Virus record (IMG/VR): IMGVR_UViG_3300029319_000089
Coordinates: 1 to 48,832 of that record
Reading direction: 5' to 3' (one strand)
DNA from: a virus
DNA length: 48,832 bases
This document shows, piece by piece, positions 31,056 through 37,405 of the stretch (the first letter of the stretch is position 1; each line of letters opens with the position of its first letter). Position numbers and translations under genes: made by a program. The notes beneath the pieces are model-generated. The model had not been told where the DNA came from. It was given only the letters and a program-made list of their open reading frames with translations, and made no database searches.

Positions 31056-31096
31056 GTGGGGCAACTTATAATTTATATATTTTCCTCCTGCCCCAC
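31056..31096 (+). terminator. stem-loop after the SNF2 operon, possible terminator
   Basis: GTGGGGCA (31056-31063) pairs perfectly with TGCCCCAC (31089-31096). The 25-base loop is A+T-rich and the stem is followed by ATTTTATT. It lies three bases after the stop at 31053. The long loop makes it weaker than a classic terminator. Confidence 0.45.
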
Positions 31097-31102
31097 ATTT
31101 TA

Positions 31103-31130
31103 TTGCAAATAAGGTCTAAAAGAGTATAAT
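31103..31130 (+). promoter_or_regulatory. candidate sigma70-type promoter
   Basis: TTGCAA (31103-31108) and a perfect TATAAT (31125-31130) are separated by 16 bases. The gene at 31152 follows with GGAAGGGGGTAAG as ribosome binding site. It shares the TTGCA-type -35 box with the candidate early promoters on the other strand. Confidence 0.5.
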
Positions 31131-31151
31131 TCGCAAGCGGAAGGGGGTAAG

Positions 31152-31349
31152 ATGTTACCTAATAGTCCCGTGAGAGAAATTTATGAGTGTAAATCGTGTG
31201 GTCAAGTTTCTGTTAAATTTTATGATCCAAATTTGGACAGGTCGTACACAAAAGAAGAGTGGTCCAAAACAATTGCCCAAGGCTTACAGGCGCTAAAAAA
31301 AATTCTAGCGCCCATACATAAAGATGATCCTAAGTTTTTTTCTGATTAG
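31152..31349 (+). CDS. small protein with CxxC knuckle, 65 aa
   Basis: The protein begins LPNSPVREIYECKSCGQVSV. One C-x-x-C knuckle (residues 13-16) is followed by a helical half (KEEWSKTIAQGLQALKKI). A strong ribosome binding site and a dedicated promoter-like pair support expression. A perfect 7-bp hairpin (GGCGCTA/TAGCGCC, 31289-31312) lies within its 3' coding part. It may be a zinc-dependent regulator, but no family is recognised. Confidence 0.7.
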   Translation: MLPNSPVREIYECKSCGQVSVKFYDPNLDRSYTKEEWSKTIAQGLQALKKILAPIHKDDPKFFSD

Positions 31350-31485
31350 GAATTAAATTTTTATAATATTCTTCAACCAACAATTCTATTTGTTTTGGTC
31401 TTGATAGTTTAGTTTTCTTAATAACTTTATCCAAAAGTTTTCTGGTATTAATCGTTATTTGTTGTGGCACATGTGTTTGTGTCAT
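31330..31485 (-). CDS. probable ribbon-helix-helix (Arc/CopG-like) protein, 51 aa
   Basis: The ATG at 31485 follows AGAAGGAGAAATAAG and overlaps the previous stop as ATGA; the TAG is at 31332-31330. The protein reads THVPQQITINTRKLLDKVI, then KKTKLSRPKQIELLVEEYY and KNLIPNQKKT. A short strand (QITINT), helix (KLLDKVIKK), turn and helix (RPKQIELLVEEYYKN) fit the ribbon-helix-helix fold, and the length is close to Arc repressor. It would bind operators as a dimer. Its 3' end overlaps the convergent gene by 20 bases. Confidence 0.65.
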   Translation of the reverse strand: MTQTHVPQQITINTRKLLDKVIKKTKLSRPKQIELLVEEYYKNLIPNQKKT

Positions 31486-31679
31486 CTTATTTCTCCTTCT
31501 CTTTTCCAATTGTCTTTACCCTTAACTGGCGTCGTATAAACGCCAGTTGCAGGATATAAAGTTGTCACATCATTTTCTGCCCAACCAATTACACCCTTGT
31601 ATTGATTTTCTAAAACATGAAATTTTATTAAATCAAATGGCTTTGGCTTCCAGAATAAATTTAGTATGGATTTGATCAT
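31482..31679 (-). CDS. hypothetical protein, 65 aa
   Basis: This basic protein opens with IKSILNLFWKPKPFDLIKFH and then has beta-type VIGWAENDVTTLYPATG. It is coupled by ATGA overlaps to the ParB-like gene before it and the ribbon-helix-helix gene after it. It carries the strong ribosome binding site of the latter within its end. The function is unknown. Confidence 0.65.
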   Translation of the reverse strand: MIKSILNLFWKPKPFDLIKFHVLENQYKGVIGWAENDVTTLYPATGVYTTPVKGKDNWKREGEIR

Positions 31680-32449
31680 GCAACCTCACTAAACAAAGAG
31701 TCAGCATCTTCCCAACGTAAAGAGAAATTAACTCTATCTTTTTTTAAACTACCTTTATTAAAGATAGTATCAATACGTTGTAAGTATTGACCAACAGTGG
31801 CACAATCATACATTAAATCTCTATTTAAAGAGAGTTTGTGTAAAAAAGTTTTGTGATTGTAACGATGATCATTAAACACTCTGATCATAGCTTGTACAAG
31901 TCCACGTTTTCTAAAGTTAGGGTAATACTCTTCAAGATCCAAGATCATTCTAGCACGTTTTTTACCTTGCTCAATTGTTGTTAATTTAAGCAAGCCGTCC
32001 TGAAACATCTCTCTTAATTCTCTTCGACCACTGCACCCTTTTGTCTTACAAAGCAAAAAGATTGTGCTCCAATGATCAAATCCCCACTGGTTAAGAAAAG
32101 CTCGGTAGCCCTGATACTCGATGTTACCATTATCTGCATAACGATTCATCCACTCAGTGAAGCCCCAGTTTTTTCTGTGACGATTTATTCTGCTTACATC
32201 ATCAATGCCACTGCCTTCAATGATGTAATAATAAAAAGGCAAGTTCAGCTCTTTGCAAGCCTCCAGTCTATGTTGACCATCAACAAGACCAAATTTTTCA
32301 TTTATGTGTGCAGGAACAGGAACATAATTTTGACTCATTGATAAAACTAATTTTTTAACATGAGTTGGGTTAATATCCCTGTTACCGCGTATTTTACGGA
32401 ACATATTATAGTCTTTAGTTACTTTAATAGATTTATGAATTGTTCGCAT
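31676..32449 (-). CDS. ParB-like nuclease-fold (ParB/Srx) protein
   Basis: In this 257-residue protein the N-terminal domain has the partner-strand pattern HVKKLVLSMSQNYVPVPAHI followed by FGLVDGQHRLEACKEL with G58-Q-H-R61. This is the ParB/Srx signature loop that binds nucleotide in this fold. The C-terminal part is helical and Lys/Arg-rich with WGFTEWMNRYAD and a possible helix-turn-helix near residues 155-185. Phage members act as regulators, nucleases or modifiers; which one applies cannot be told here. CAGGAGGATCAGA precedes the ATG. Confidence 0.85.
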   Translation of the reverse strand: MRTIHKSIKVTKDYNMFRKIRGNRDINPTHVKKLVLSMSQNYVPVPAHINEKFGLVDGQHRLEACKELNLPFYYYIIEGSGIDDVSRINRHRKNWGFTEWMNRYADNGNIEYQGYRAFLNQWGFDHWSTIFLLCKTKGCSGRRELREMFQDGLLKLTTIEQGKKRARMILDLEEYYPNFRKRGLVQAMIRVFNDHRYNHKTFLHKLSLNRDLMYDCATVGQYLQRIDTIFNKGSLKKDRVNFSLRWEDADSLFSEVA

Positions 32450-32702
32450 TCTGATCCTCCTGCGTATTCAAAGTTATAGAGTCAAGAATGGATTTTCCTG
32501 ACTTAGTGACATGATAAGTGATGTCTACCCACTGTTGAAAAAATGTATGTTGGCTAAAAGCATACACCCATCCTGCATCAGAGGGGGTGGTTGCTACACC
32601 ACCACCCTTGAACAGAAACTTATATCTAGGGTTGCCATTGACTGAATTGTCAAGTTTTTGAACCCCAGTAACATATTGATTTTGTATCTTATGTATTTTC
32701 AT
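32433..32702 (-). CDS. hypothetical protein, 89 aa
   Basis: This beta-rich protein contains NGNPRYKFLFKGGGVATTPSD, then AGWVYAFSQHTFFQQW, and has a polar tail (TQEDQNANNS). It overlaps the next gene by 17 bases and shares TAATG-type coupling with the previous one. No family is recognised. Confidence 0.68.
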   Translation of the reverse strand: MKIHKIQNQYVTGVQKLDNSVNGNPRYKFLFKGGGVATTPSDAGWVYAFSQHTFFQQWVDITYHVTKSGKSILDSITLNTQEDQNANNS

Positions 32703-33223
32703 TATTCATTCTCCTTTATTAATGTTGCAGTTGCGCCCCACTCATCACCAACTCTAAAAATAGTTGGAGTTGAGCTCCAGCCTTTACTAAAACAAGCCCA
32801 CGCGTCATCATCTTCATATCTTTCTTTAAGATTAAAAGAATTTAAAATACGTGAACGACCATTACCGTAATTTGATGGTAAAAACTTTTTGCCACCAAAC
32901 AACACCTGTTCATCATCATGTAAAAGCCATAAAGCTTTATCACCATAACTATATTGATCTTTAACCCAAATAAGTTTTGCTTTAACACGACGATCTAATT
33001 CATATAAACCTAAGAAACTATCTTTACCTAGGTTCTCACAAATATTTGCTTTAGCATCATCAAGACTTGAAGATGCGCTAAGGCAAGCTTGAGATAAAAA
33101 ACCATCTGTATCTGATCTCTCCCAACTTGATTGTTCTTTAGTTCTAGAATCAATTGCAGATTGTTTAAATTCTTCTGCTTTTGCTAGCCAATCTTTTTTA
33201 GTAAGTTTTTCTCTATTAAACAT
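32702..33223 (-). CDS. hypothetical protein, 173 aa
   Basis: I use the ATG at 33223 (MFNREKLTKKDWLAK), which has GAGG six bases upstream; a longer start at 33235 has none. The N-terminal half is helical with a Ser-rich stretch (FLSQACLSASSSLDDAK). The C-terminal half is beta-type with LWLLHDDEQVLFGGKKFLPS. It lies in a run of accessory genes. No known domain is recognised. Confidence 0.72.
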   Translation of the reverse strand: MFNREKLTKKDWLAKAEEFKQSAIDSRTKEQSSWERSDTDGFLSQACLSASSSLDDAKANICENLGKDSFLGLYELDRRVKAKLIWVKDQYSYGDKALWLLHDDEQVLFGGKKFLPSNYGNGRSRILNSFNLKERYEDDDAWACFSKGWSSTPTIFRVGDEWGATATLIKENE

Positions 33224-33455
33224 TTTCCACCTCATCTATTACAAAATTAACTCTTAACAACCCCTCAATGCCTTCAAACGTATCAAACTCGACATCATGG
33301 AAAGTGCTGTCTAATAGTTTTATTAACTCGTGCTTGGTCATGTTATCCCTTATTACAAAATTTACTCTTACTAATCCTTCAATGTCTTCAAAAACATCAA
33401 ACTCAACATCAGTAAAAGTATTGTCTAATAGTTTTATTAATTCATGCTTGTTCAT
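33216..33455 (-). CDS. tandemly duplicated small protein, 79 aa
   Basis: The product is two copies of one unit. Both begin M-x-KHELIKLLD and continue TF-x-DVEFD-x-FE-x-IEGL-x-RVNFVI; residues 1-38 and 39-79 align without gaps over about 35 positions. AAAGGAGAAAGAT precedes the first ATG. The second unit also starts with ATG and has AAGGGAT just upstream, so a separate 40-residue product may be made. The pattern is helix then two strands, without a known family. Confidence 0.72.
   Translation of the reverse strand: MNKHELIKLLDNTFTDVEFDVFEDIEGLVRVNFVIRDNMTKHELIKLLDSTFHDVEFDTFEGIEGLLRVNFVIDEVENV
33219..33455 (-). repeat. tandem duplication, two units of about 115 bases
   Basis: The DNA of the two halves of the small gene matches closely (for example AAGCAYGARTTAATAAAACT in both). 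The differences are mainly silent, so protein-level selection has acted since the duplication. Confidence 0.75.
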
Positions 33456-33483
33456 ATCTTTCTCCTTTATTAATATGTAATAT

Positions 33484-33511
33484 AATATAATGATTTATTA
33501 CATTAATGCAA
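33484..33511 (-). promoter_or_regulatory. candidate early promoter
   Basis: On the minus strand, TTGCAT (33511-33506) is followed after 16 bases by TATATT (33489-33484). The spacer begins with TAATGTAATA, which is also found at 22187-22214 and 36721-36748. It lies just before the duplicated small gene. Confidence 0.5.
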
Positions 33512-33517
33512 GCACTT

Positions 33518-34609
33518 TTAATTTTTCCCAGAAAACAGGGGAAAATTAGACCCTAATCTTTTCTCTGCAATGTCAGAATATTCATCATTTAGCTCACAGA
33601 GTATTGCATTACGATTATGATTACTTGCGACAATTCCCGTGGTACCCGCTCCACCGAACGGATCTAAAACTGTTCCTGCTTCAGGACATCCTGCAAGTAT
33701 ACATGGTTCAATTAAGTCCATTGGAAAAGTTGCAAAGTGTGCTTCTTTAAAAGGTTTTGTAGTTACTGTCCAAACGGATCGTTTATTTTTTTTCAAACCA
33801 CCCACTGCTTTCATATTACCATTAGGTTTTACACCTGCATGTGCTCTCTCTGATCCTTTTTGATTTTGTAAATTTTTTTGTGACAGTCTTAATAATGTTC
33901 CTTCTGCACTTGGTTCTTTTATTGCTTCATAGTCATAATAATATTTTACATTCTTACTTAATAAAAAAATATATTCATGCGCTTTAGTGCATCTATCACG
34001 TACACTTTCAGGCATGGGATTAGGTTTATGCCAAATGATATCTTGTCGTAAATACCATCCATCTTGTTGCAATGCGAATGCTACACGCCACGGTATTCCA
34101 ATTAAGTCTTTTGGTTTAATGCCTTTACTGGGTGCAGGTCTAGTGACTCCATAATCTTTATCTCCACGTAATGATTGATTTGTCGTGGTTCGTCGTCCGC
34201 CAGACGAATAACTATCACCAAGATTTAACCACACCGTCCCATCGTCCCGTAATACCCTTTTAATCTCTCTAAATACACCTACTAGGTTGTTTACATATTC
34301 TTCAGGAGTTTCTTCTAAGCCTAATTGACTATCAATTCTTTTTGCACCACATTTAGGACATACGCTTTTGTAAATTGCATCACCAACAACATTACCTTGT
34401 TTAAACATTCCCATATGCCCTGTTGTAGTATTTTTACTTATCTTTGTTGTTCGCATGTGAGGACAATTAGGGTCGCCTCCTACCCAAGTTGCTGTTCCAT
34501 AATCTCGTAAACCCCAATACGGTGGTGACGTAACCACCGTATTGATACTTTTATCTTTTAATGTTTTTAATGTTTCGCGGTTATCTCCGCGTAAAATTTT
34601 AACTGTCAT
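33518..34609 (-). CDS. class beta DNA methyltransferase (N6-adenine or N4-cytosine)
   Basis: The start at 34609 is supported by GAGG seven bases upstream and ATGA coupling to the previous gene, giving 363 residues. Motif IV SPPYW (28-32) comes before the SAM-binding motif I DPFGGAGTTG (about 316-325), the order of beta-class enzymes. Between them is a Cys/His insertion (NCPHM and CPKCG) that may bind zinc, then WLNLGDSY, RQDIIWHKPNPMP and the target-recognition region. SPPY is used by both N4-C and N6-A enzymes. No matching restriction gene is adjacent, so it probably protects phage DNA. Confidence 0.93.
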   Translation of the reverse strand: MTVKILRGDNRETLKTLKDKSINTVVTSPPYWGLRDYGTATWVGGDPNCPHMRTTKISKNTTTGHMGMFKQGNVVGDAIYKSVCPKCGAKRIDSQLGLEETPEEYVNNLVGVFREIKRVLRDDGTVWLNLGDSYSSGGRRTTTNQSLRGDKDYGVTRPAPSKGIKPKDLIGIPWRVAFALQQDGWYLRQDIIWHKPNPMPESVRDRCTKAHEYIFLLSKNVKYYYDYEAIKEPSAEGTLLRLSQKNLQNQKGSERAHAGVKPNGNMKAVGGLKKNKRSVWTVTTKPFKEAHFATFPMDLIEPCILAGCPEAGTVLDPFGGAGTTGIVASNHNRNAILCELNDEYSDIAEKRLGSNFPLFSGKN

Positions 34610-34812
34610 TCTAGTGCCTCTATTATTTGTCGAACCCATGAGTCCTCGTCGATCATTTCAAAGTACAACCACGTACAATATTGATCTCCCATATTACCTC
34701 CTAAAAATTCATCGTACCTGCATTCACGCATAAAAGTCTGGTAGGGTGTATGATAAAGATAAATGATTACCAATACACCCACCACGATCCATGAGACAAG
34801 GAGCTTACCCAT
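34606..34812 (-). CDS. small membrane-anchored protein, 68 aa
   Basis: An N-terminal membrane helix (LLVSWIVVGVLVIIYLYH, residues 4-21) is followed by a soluble acidic domain with three Cys/Trp sites (RECRYDEF; YCTWLYFEMIDEDSW). It is coupled to both neighbours (8-base overlap and ATGA). It could tether an accessory factor to the inner membrane. No family is recognised. Confidence 0.68.
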   Translation of the reverse strand: MGKLLVSWIVVGVLVIIYLYHTPYQTFMRECRYDEFLGGNMGDQYCTWLYFEMIDEDSWVRQIIEALE

Positions 34813-35836
34813 GAATTTTTTCTCGAGGAGTAAGTTGCTGTTCCCAATTTTTTATTTTCTCCTCCTCTTTGTTGATGATGTTTTTAACATAATCCGCTCT
34901 AAATTGCCAGGCATCAAGTAGTTCCTCAATAGTAGTAAGTGGCCACACAGCAATTCCAAAGAAAACTGGTTTTGTTAAATGTATCTCTAAATCAAAGCCT
35001 TTTTCTTCGTTTAAAAACTGCATGAAAACTTTGTTTTTTCTGTCAGATGATATTCTGTAATCATTTTGCAGATAATAATACTGAGAGTCTTTAAAATCAT
35101 TCCAATGATCTTTTTTAGCTTGATTTACTTTTTCCTGTTGTTCTTTATGTTTTGTGAACTGTTGGATAAGTATTTTTAAAGTATCAAAAGTTGGTTTCTT
35201 TTTGATAATAGATAAAAGCTCATCATGTAATTCACCAACATAAGCGACTTTACCTTCAGCAGACTTTTCCCATGGTTGATATCTTGCACCCACACAAACG
35301 CCTGCACGGTATCCAGCTTGTTGAAAGCCATGATCATAAATGACACCTTTTCTATTACCCTCGTCCCATCGTTCAATGTAGCGCTCACAAGCACCACACA
35401 TTGCTCTATTTTCATTAGCATGCTTATGTAAAAGCTTTTCTGCTTTGATCCTAGCCTCCTCCTGCGTTCTTTTAATTACTTTTTCACCCAGTGATATAAT
35501 TTTTCTGTAATCAAAAGTAGCAAGATCATGTGAATACCAGTAAGATTTTTCTGGGCTCTCATCTTGAATAATATGTCTATTAGGTCTTTTAGAGAATGAA
35601 ATCTCAACTAGTTTATCATCGCGATTAAGACCAAGAGCAATAAATTTTTTATCCTGCTCATAAATGGCAAAATTACTGCTGTATTTCCACAACTTGTAAC
35701 CATTGTGATCAAGAGACCAAATAAGTTTTTTATCATAGTCTTTTGATACGCCAGTAATTTCAAGATAATTACCATCTTGATTTGCAAATATCGTACCAAA
35801 CTTAGTGTAAGGTATTTTAAATTCTACTTTCTCCAT
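34805..35836 (-). CDS. hypothetical protein with Cys motif, 343 aa
   Basis: The start ATG at 35836 has AAGGAGG five bases upstream; a longer TTG frame from 35875 would overlap the preceding small gene. The N-terminal half is beta-rich. A central segment, ENRAMCGACERYIERWDEG, then GFQQAGYRAGVCVGARYQPW, holds three Cys that could bind metal. The C-terminal half is helical and charged. No enzyme family is recognised. Confidence 0.78.
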   Translation of the reverse strand: MEKVEFKIPYTKFGTIFANQDGNYLEITGVSKDYDKKLIWSLDHNGYKLWKYSSNFAIYEQDKKFIALGLNRDDKLVEISFSKRPNRHIIQDESPEKSYWYSHDLATFDYRKIISLGEKVIKRTQEEARIKAEKLLHKHANENRAMCGACERYIERWDEGNRKGVIYDHGFQQAGYRAGVCVGARYQPWEKSAEGKVAYVGELHDELLSIIKKKPTFDTLKILIQQFTKHKEQQEKVNQAKKDHWNDFKDSQYYYLQNDYRISSDRKNKVFMQFLNEEKGFDLEIHLTKPVFFGIAVWPLTTIEELLDAWQFRADYVKNIINKEEEKIKNWEQQLTPREKIHG

Positions 35837-35846
35837 TATTGCCTCC

Positions 35847-35960
35847 TTAAAAAATAAACCAATCTGCAAGTGCAACCAGACTTACAGGAAATGAAACAGC
35901 AAGGTATATCCACTCTTCCTTGCTCGCTAATTTAAGATCGTTAATAATATATTTAATCAT
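35847..35960 (-). CDS. tiny membrane protein, 37 aa
   Basis: The protein starts at 35960 after GTAAGGAGAAAGAAA and ends with TAA at 35849-35847. It reads IKYIINDLKLASKEEWIYL, then AVSFPVSLVALADWFIF. A polar amphipathic start is followed by one hydrophobic helix. Its 3' end is followed directly by the AAGGAGG site of the next gene. The strong binding site supports expression. Confidence 0.62.
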   Translation of the reverse strand: MIKYIINDLKLASKEEWIYLAVSFPVSLVALADWFIF

Positions 35961-35971
35961 TTTCTTTCTCC

Positions 35972-36481
35972 TTACTTGTTAAATATTCTGTTGTATTGTT
36001 CCTTAGCAAACTTAGTAGCCTCATGCTCCCAAGGTGCATCATCATATTTTACATCTTTAAGATACACGCCTAACTCTTTACCTTCCCATCTTACGTGCGT
36101 TTGATTATCAGTAGACCAAACTCTAAGTTGTAATCTGCCAGTTACTTGTTGTGCAACATGACAAAGTTCATGAGCAAGAGTTTGTAATTGTTCAAACAAA
36201 GATAAGTTAGCCGCTAAAACTATTTTAAAATTTTTAGATGCTTTTGAACCGTTCAATGGAATAGTGCAAGTACCTAAAGTGCTGGCTTTTAAAACTGATC
36301 TTCTGATGTGTATTTTGATTGATAAAGTATTTTGCAATCTTGTAGAAATACCAAGTCTTGATAAATAAATAGGAACCATTTTTTCATAAGACTCTTTTGG
36401 ACTTACACGAACCCAAGATGTGTAAGATAATCTTGGTAGTGATACTGATACTTTTAATTTTTTATTCTTTCTACGTTTCAT
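35972..36481 (-). CDS. SprT-like zinc metallopeptidase
   Basis: This 169-residue protein has the catalytic zinc motif H104-E105-L-C-H108 in LQTLAHELCHVAQQVTG. A probable third ligand or conserved acid lies in PWEHEATKFA (151-160), as in phage SprT-like proteins. The N-terminus is very basic (KRRKNKKLKVSVS). SprT-family proteins in cells (SPRTN) degrade DNA-protein crosslinks; phage roles are mostly unknown. It may clear proteins from DNA in replication or attack a host protein. GGAGAAAGAA precedes the ATG. Confidence 0.85.
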   Translation of the reverse strand: MKRRKNKKLKVSVSLPRLSYTSWVRVSPKESYEKMVPIYLSRLGISTRLQNTLSIKIHIRRSVLKASTLGTCTIPLNGSKASKNFKIVLAANLSLFEQLQTLAHELCHVAQQVTGRLQLRVWSTDNQTHVRWEGKELGVYLKDVKYDDAPWEHEATKFAKEQYNRIFNK

Positions 36482-36490
36482 TTCTTTCTC

Positions 36491-36694
36491 CTATGCCCAA
36501 TATTTAAATCTTAAAATGCAACCACGTAAAAGATACCAAGCATCTCTGTTTTGTTTGAAACGATTAGATTTAATTTTGATTAGAACCTCGCTACCTTTTG
36601 CAGGTCTGTCTCCACCAACAAACCATTGGTTGTTAATTTTTTTTGCTTCTACTTTTACTCCGTTTAGTAAAGCTTCGTAAATTTTTTGATCCAT
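36491..36694 (-). CDS. hypothetical protein, 67 aa
   Basis: This small basic beta-type protein has QKIYEALLNGVKVEAKKI, then GSEVLIKIKSNRFKQNRDAW. The composition fits an SH3-like nucleic-acid-binding barrel, without proof. It has a strong AAAGGAGAAAGAAA binding site and is the first gene after the candidate promoter at 36748-36721. Confidence 0.7.
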   Translation of the reverse strand: MDQKIYEALLNGVKVEAKKINNQWFVGGDRPAKGSEVLIKIKSNRFKQNRDAWYLLRGCILRFKYWA

Positions 36695-36720
36695 TTTCTT
36701 TCTCCTTTATTTATACTATT

Positions 36721-36748
36721 TTATTACATTATATTACATAATCTGCAA
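36721..36748 (-). promoter_or_regulatory. candidate early promoter
   Basis: On the minus strand, TTGCAG (36748-36743) is followed after 16 bases by TAATAA (36726-36721). It shares AATATAATGTAATA with the candidate at 22187-22214. It lies between the nuclease gene and the 67-residue gene. Confidence 0.45.
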
Positions 36749-36755
36749 TAATTAT

Positions 36756-37088
36756 CTATTTTGTGGCTAATTTCTGCGGTTTTTCGAGGGTGCACGATCC
36801 GTCATCTGAGACCATTAATATTTGAATTCCTAACTTTTTTTGTAAGGGTGATGGAGAGCGTTTGATGTAGTATCCTGCATGTGTTCCTGATTTTCTTTTG
36901 CTTGTTGATTTTACATCGACTAATAACATTTTACCTGTTTCATCGATTGCTATGAGATCGCATGGTCCTTGTTTAGAAATATTATCAAAGACCCAATACC
37001 CACGCTTTGTTAAATATTGAATGGCATACAAGTGTGATGTAAAACCTTTTTGATGTTTATGATCCATGTACCATGTTAGGTTTAGCAT
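36756..37088 (-). CDS. PD-(D/E)xK nuclease, Holliday-junction-resolvase-like
   Basis: In this 110-residue protein the core is GPCDLIAIDETGKMLLVDVK. D44 and D58-V-K60 form the PD...(D/E)xK pair, preceded by the helix HLYAIQYLTKRGYWVF. This is the size and order of archaeal-type Hjc or related endonucleases. It could resolve branched replication intermediates before packaging. An internal ATG eight codons in is an alternative start; neither has a clear binding site. It faces away from the terminase operon. Confidence 0.82.
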   Translation of the reverse strand: MLNLTWYMDHKHQKGFTSHLYAIQYLTKRGYWVFDNISKQGPCDLIAIDETGKMLLVDVKSTSKRKSGTHAGYYIKRSPSPLQKKLGIQILMVSDDGSCTLEKPQKLATK

Positions 37089-37202
37089 TTTAGGATGTAA
37101 TTTGTATTAATTATTTTGTTTTAGGAAACATTGCACACTTACATAGCATAATTTGGCACGGCTCATGATCCATGGTTCAAGAAATCTTAAAACAAGTGTG
37201 GA

Positions 37203-37279
37203 AGTGTGAGGATAGCAAATTTAGTAGAGAATACTTAAGTTTTTTCCTCACATTTGTAGTGTGAGGCAAGTGTGAGGAT
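37203..37279 (+). repeat. AGTGTGAGG iteron-like repeats with hairpin
   Basis: AGTGTGAGG occurs at 37203-37211, 37258-37266 and 37269-37277; the first and third extend to AGTGTGAGGAT. An inverted CCTCACA at 37246-37252 pairs with TGTGAGG at 37260-37266 in a 7-bp stem with a seven-base loop. A related AAGTGTGG lies just upstream. Confidence 0.6.
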
Positions 37280-37351
37280 GTAAGGATTGATTTTAAAAAA
37301 TGGCAGATTTATTAGTTTTCTTTTTAACGCGAGTAGAAATTTTTTTATATT

Positions 37352-37380
37352 TTGATATAAATTGTGTGTGAAATTATGCT
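37352..37380 (+). promoter_or_regulatory. candidate promoter for the terminase/head/lysis operon
   Basis: TTGATA (37352-37357) is followed after 17 bases by TATGCT (37375-37380). The terminase small-subunit gene starts at 37406 after AAAAAAGGAGTAAAAA. A 5/6 and 4/6 match at ideal spacing gives moderate confidence. Confidence 0.42.
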
Positions 37381-37405
37381 TAAAAGAATAAAAAAGGAGT
37401 AAAAA

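Larger units (their letters stand above)
37089..37405. other. 317-bp non-coding divergent region between early and late blocks
   Basis: No credible gene is present on either strand. It holds short AGTGTGAGG repeats, a 7-bp hairpin and a promoter-like pair, each listed separately. It separates the minus-strand accessory genes from the terminase small-subunit gene. Its position makes it a candidate replication origin and/or packaging (pac/cos) region. Confidence 0.6.

Noticed and set aside
37168-37263. 30-codon plus-strand frame in the non-coding gap (begins M-V-Q-E-I-L)
   Set aside because: No ribosome binding site, and it crosses the iteron-like repeats and hairpin.
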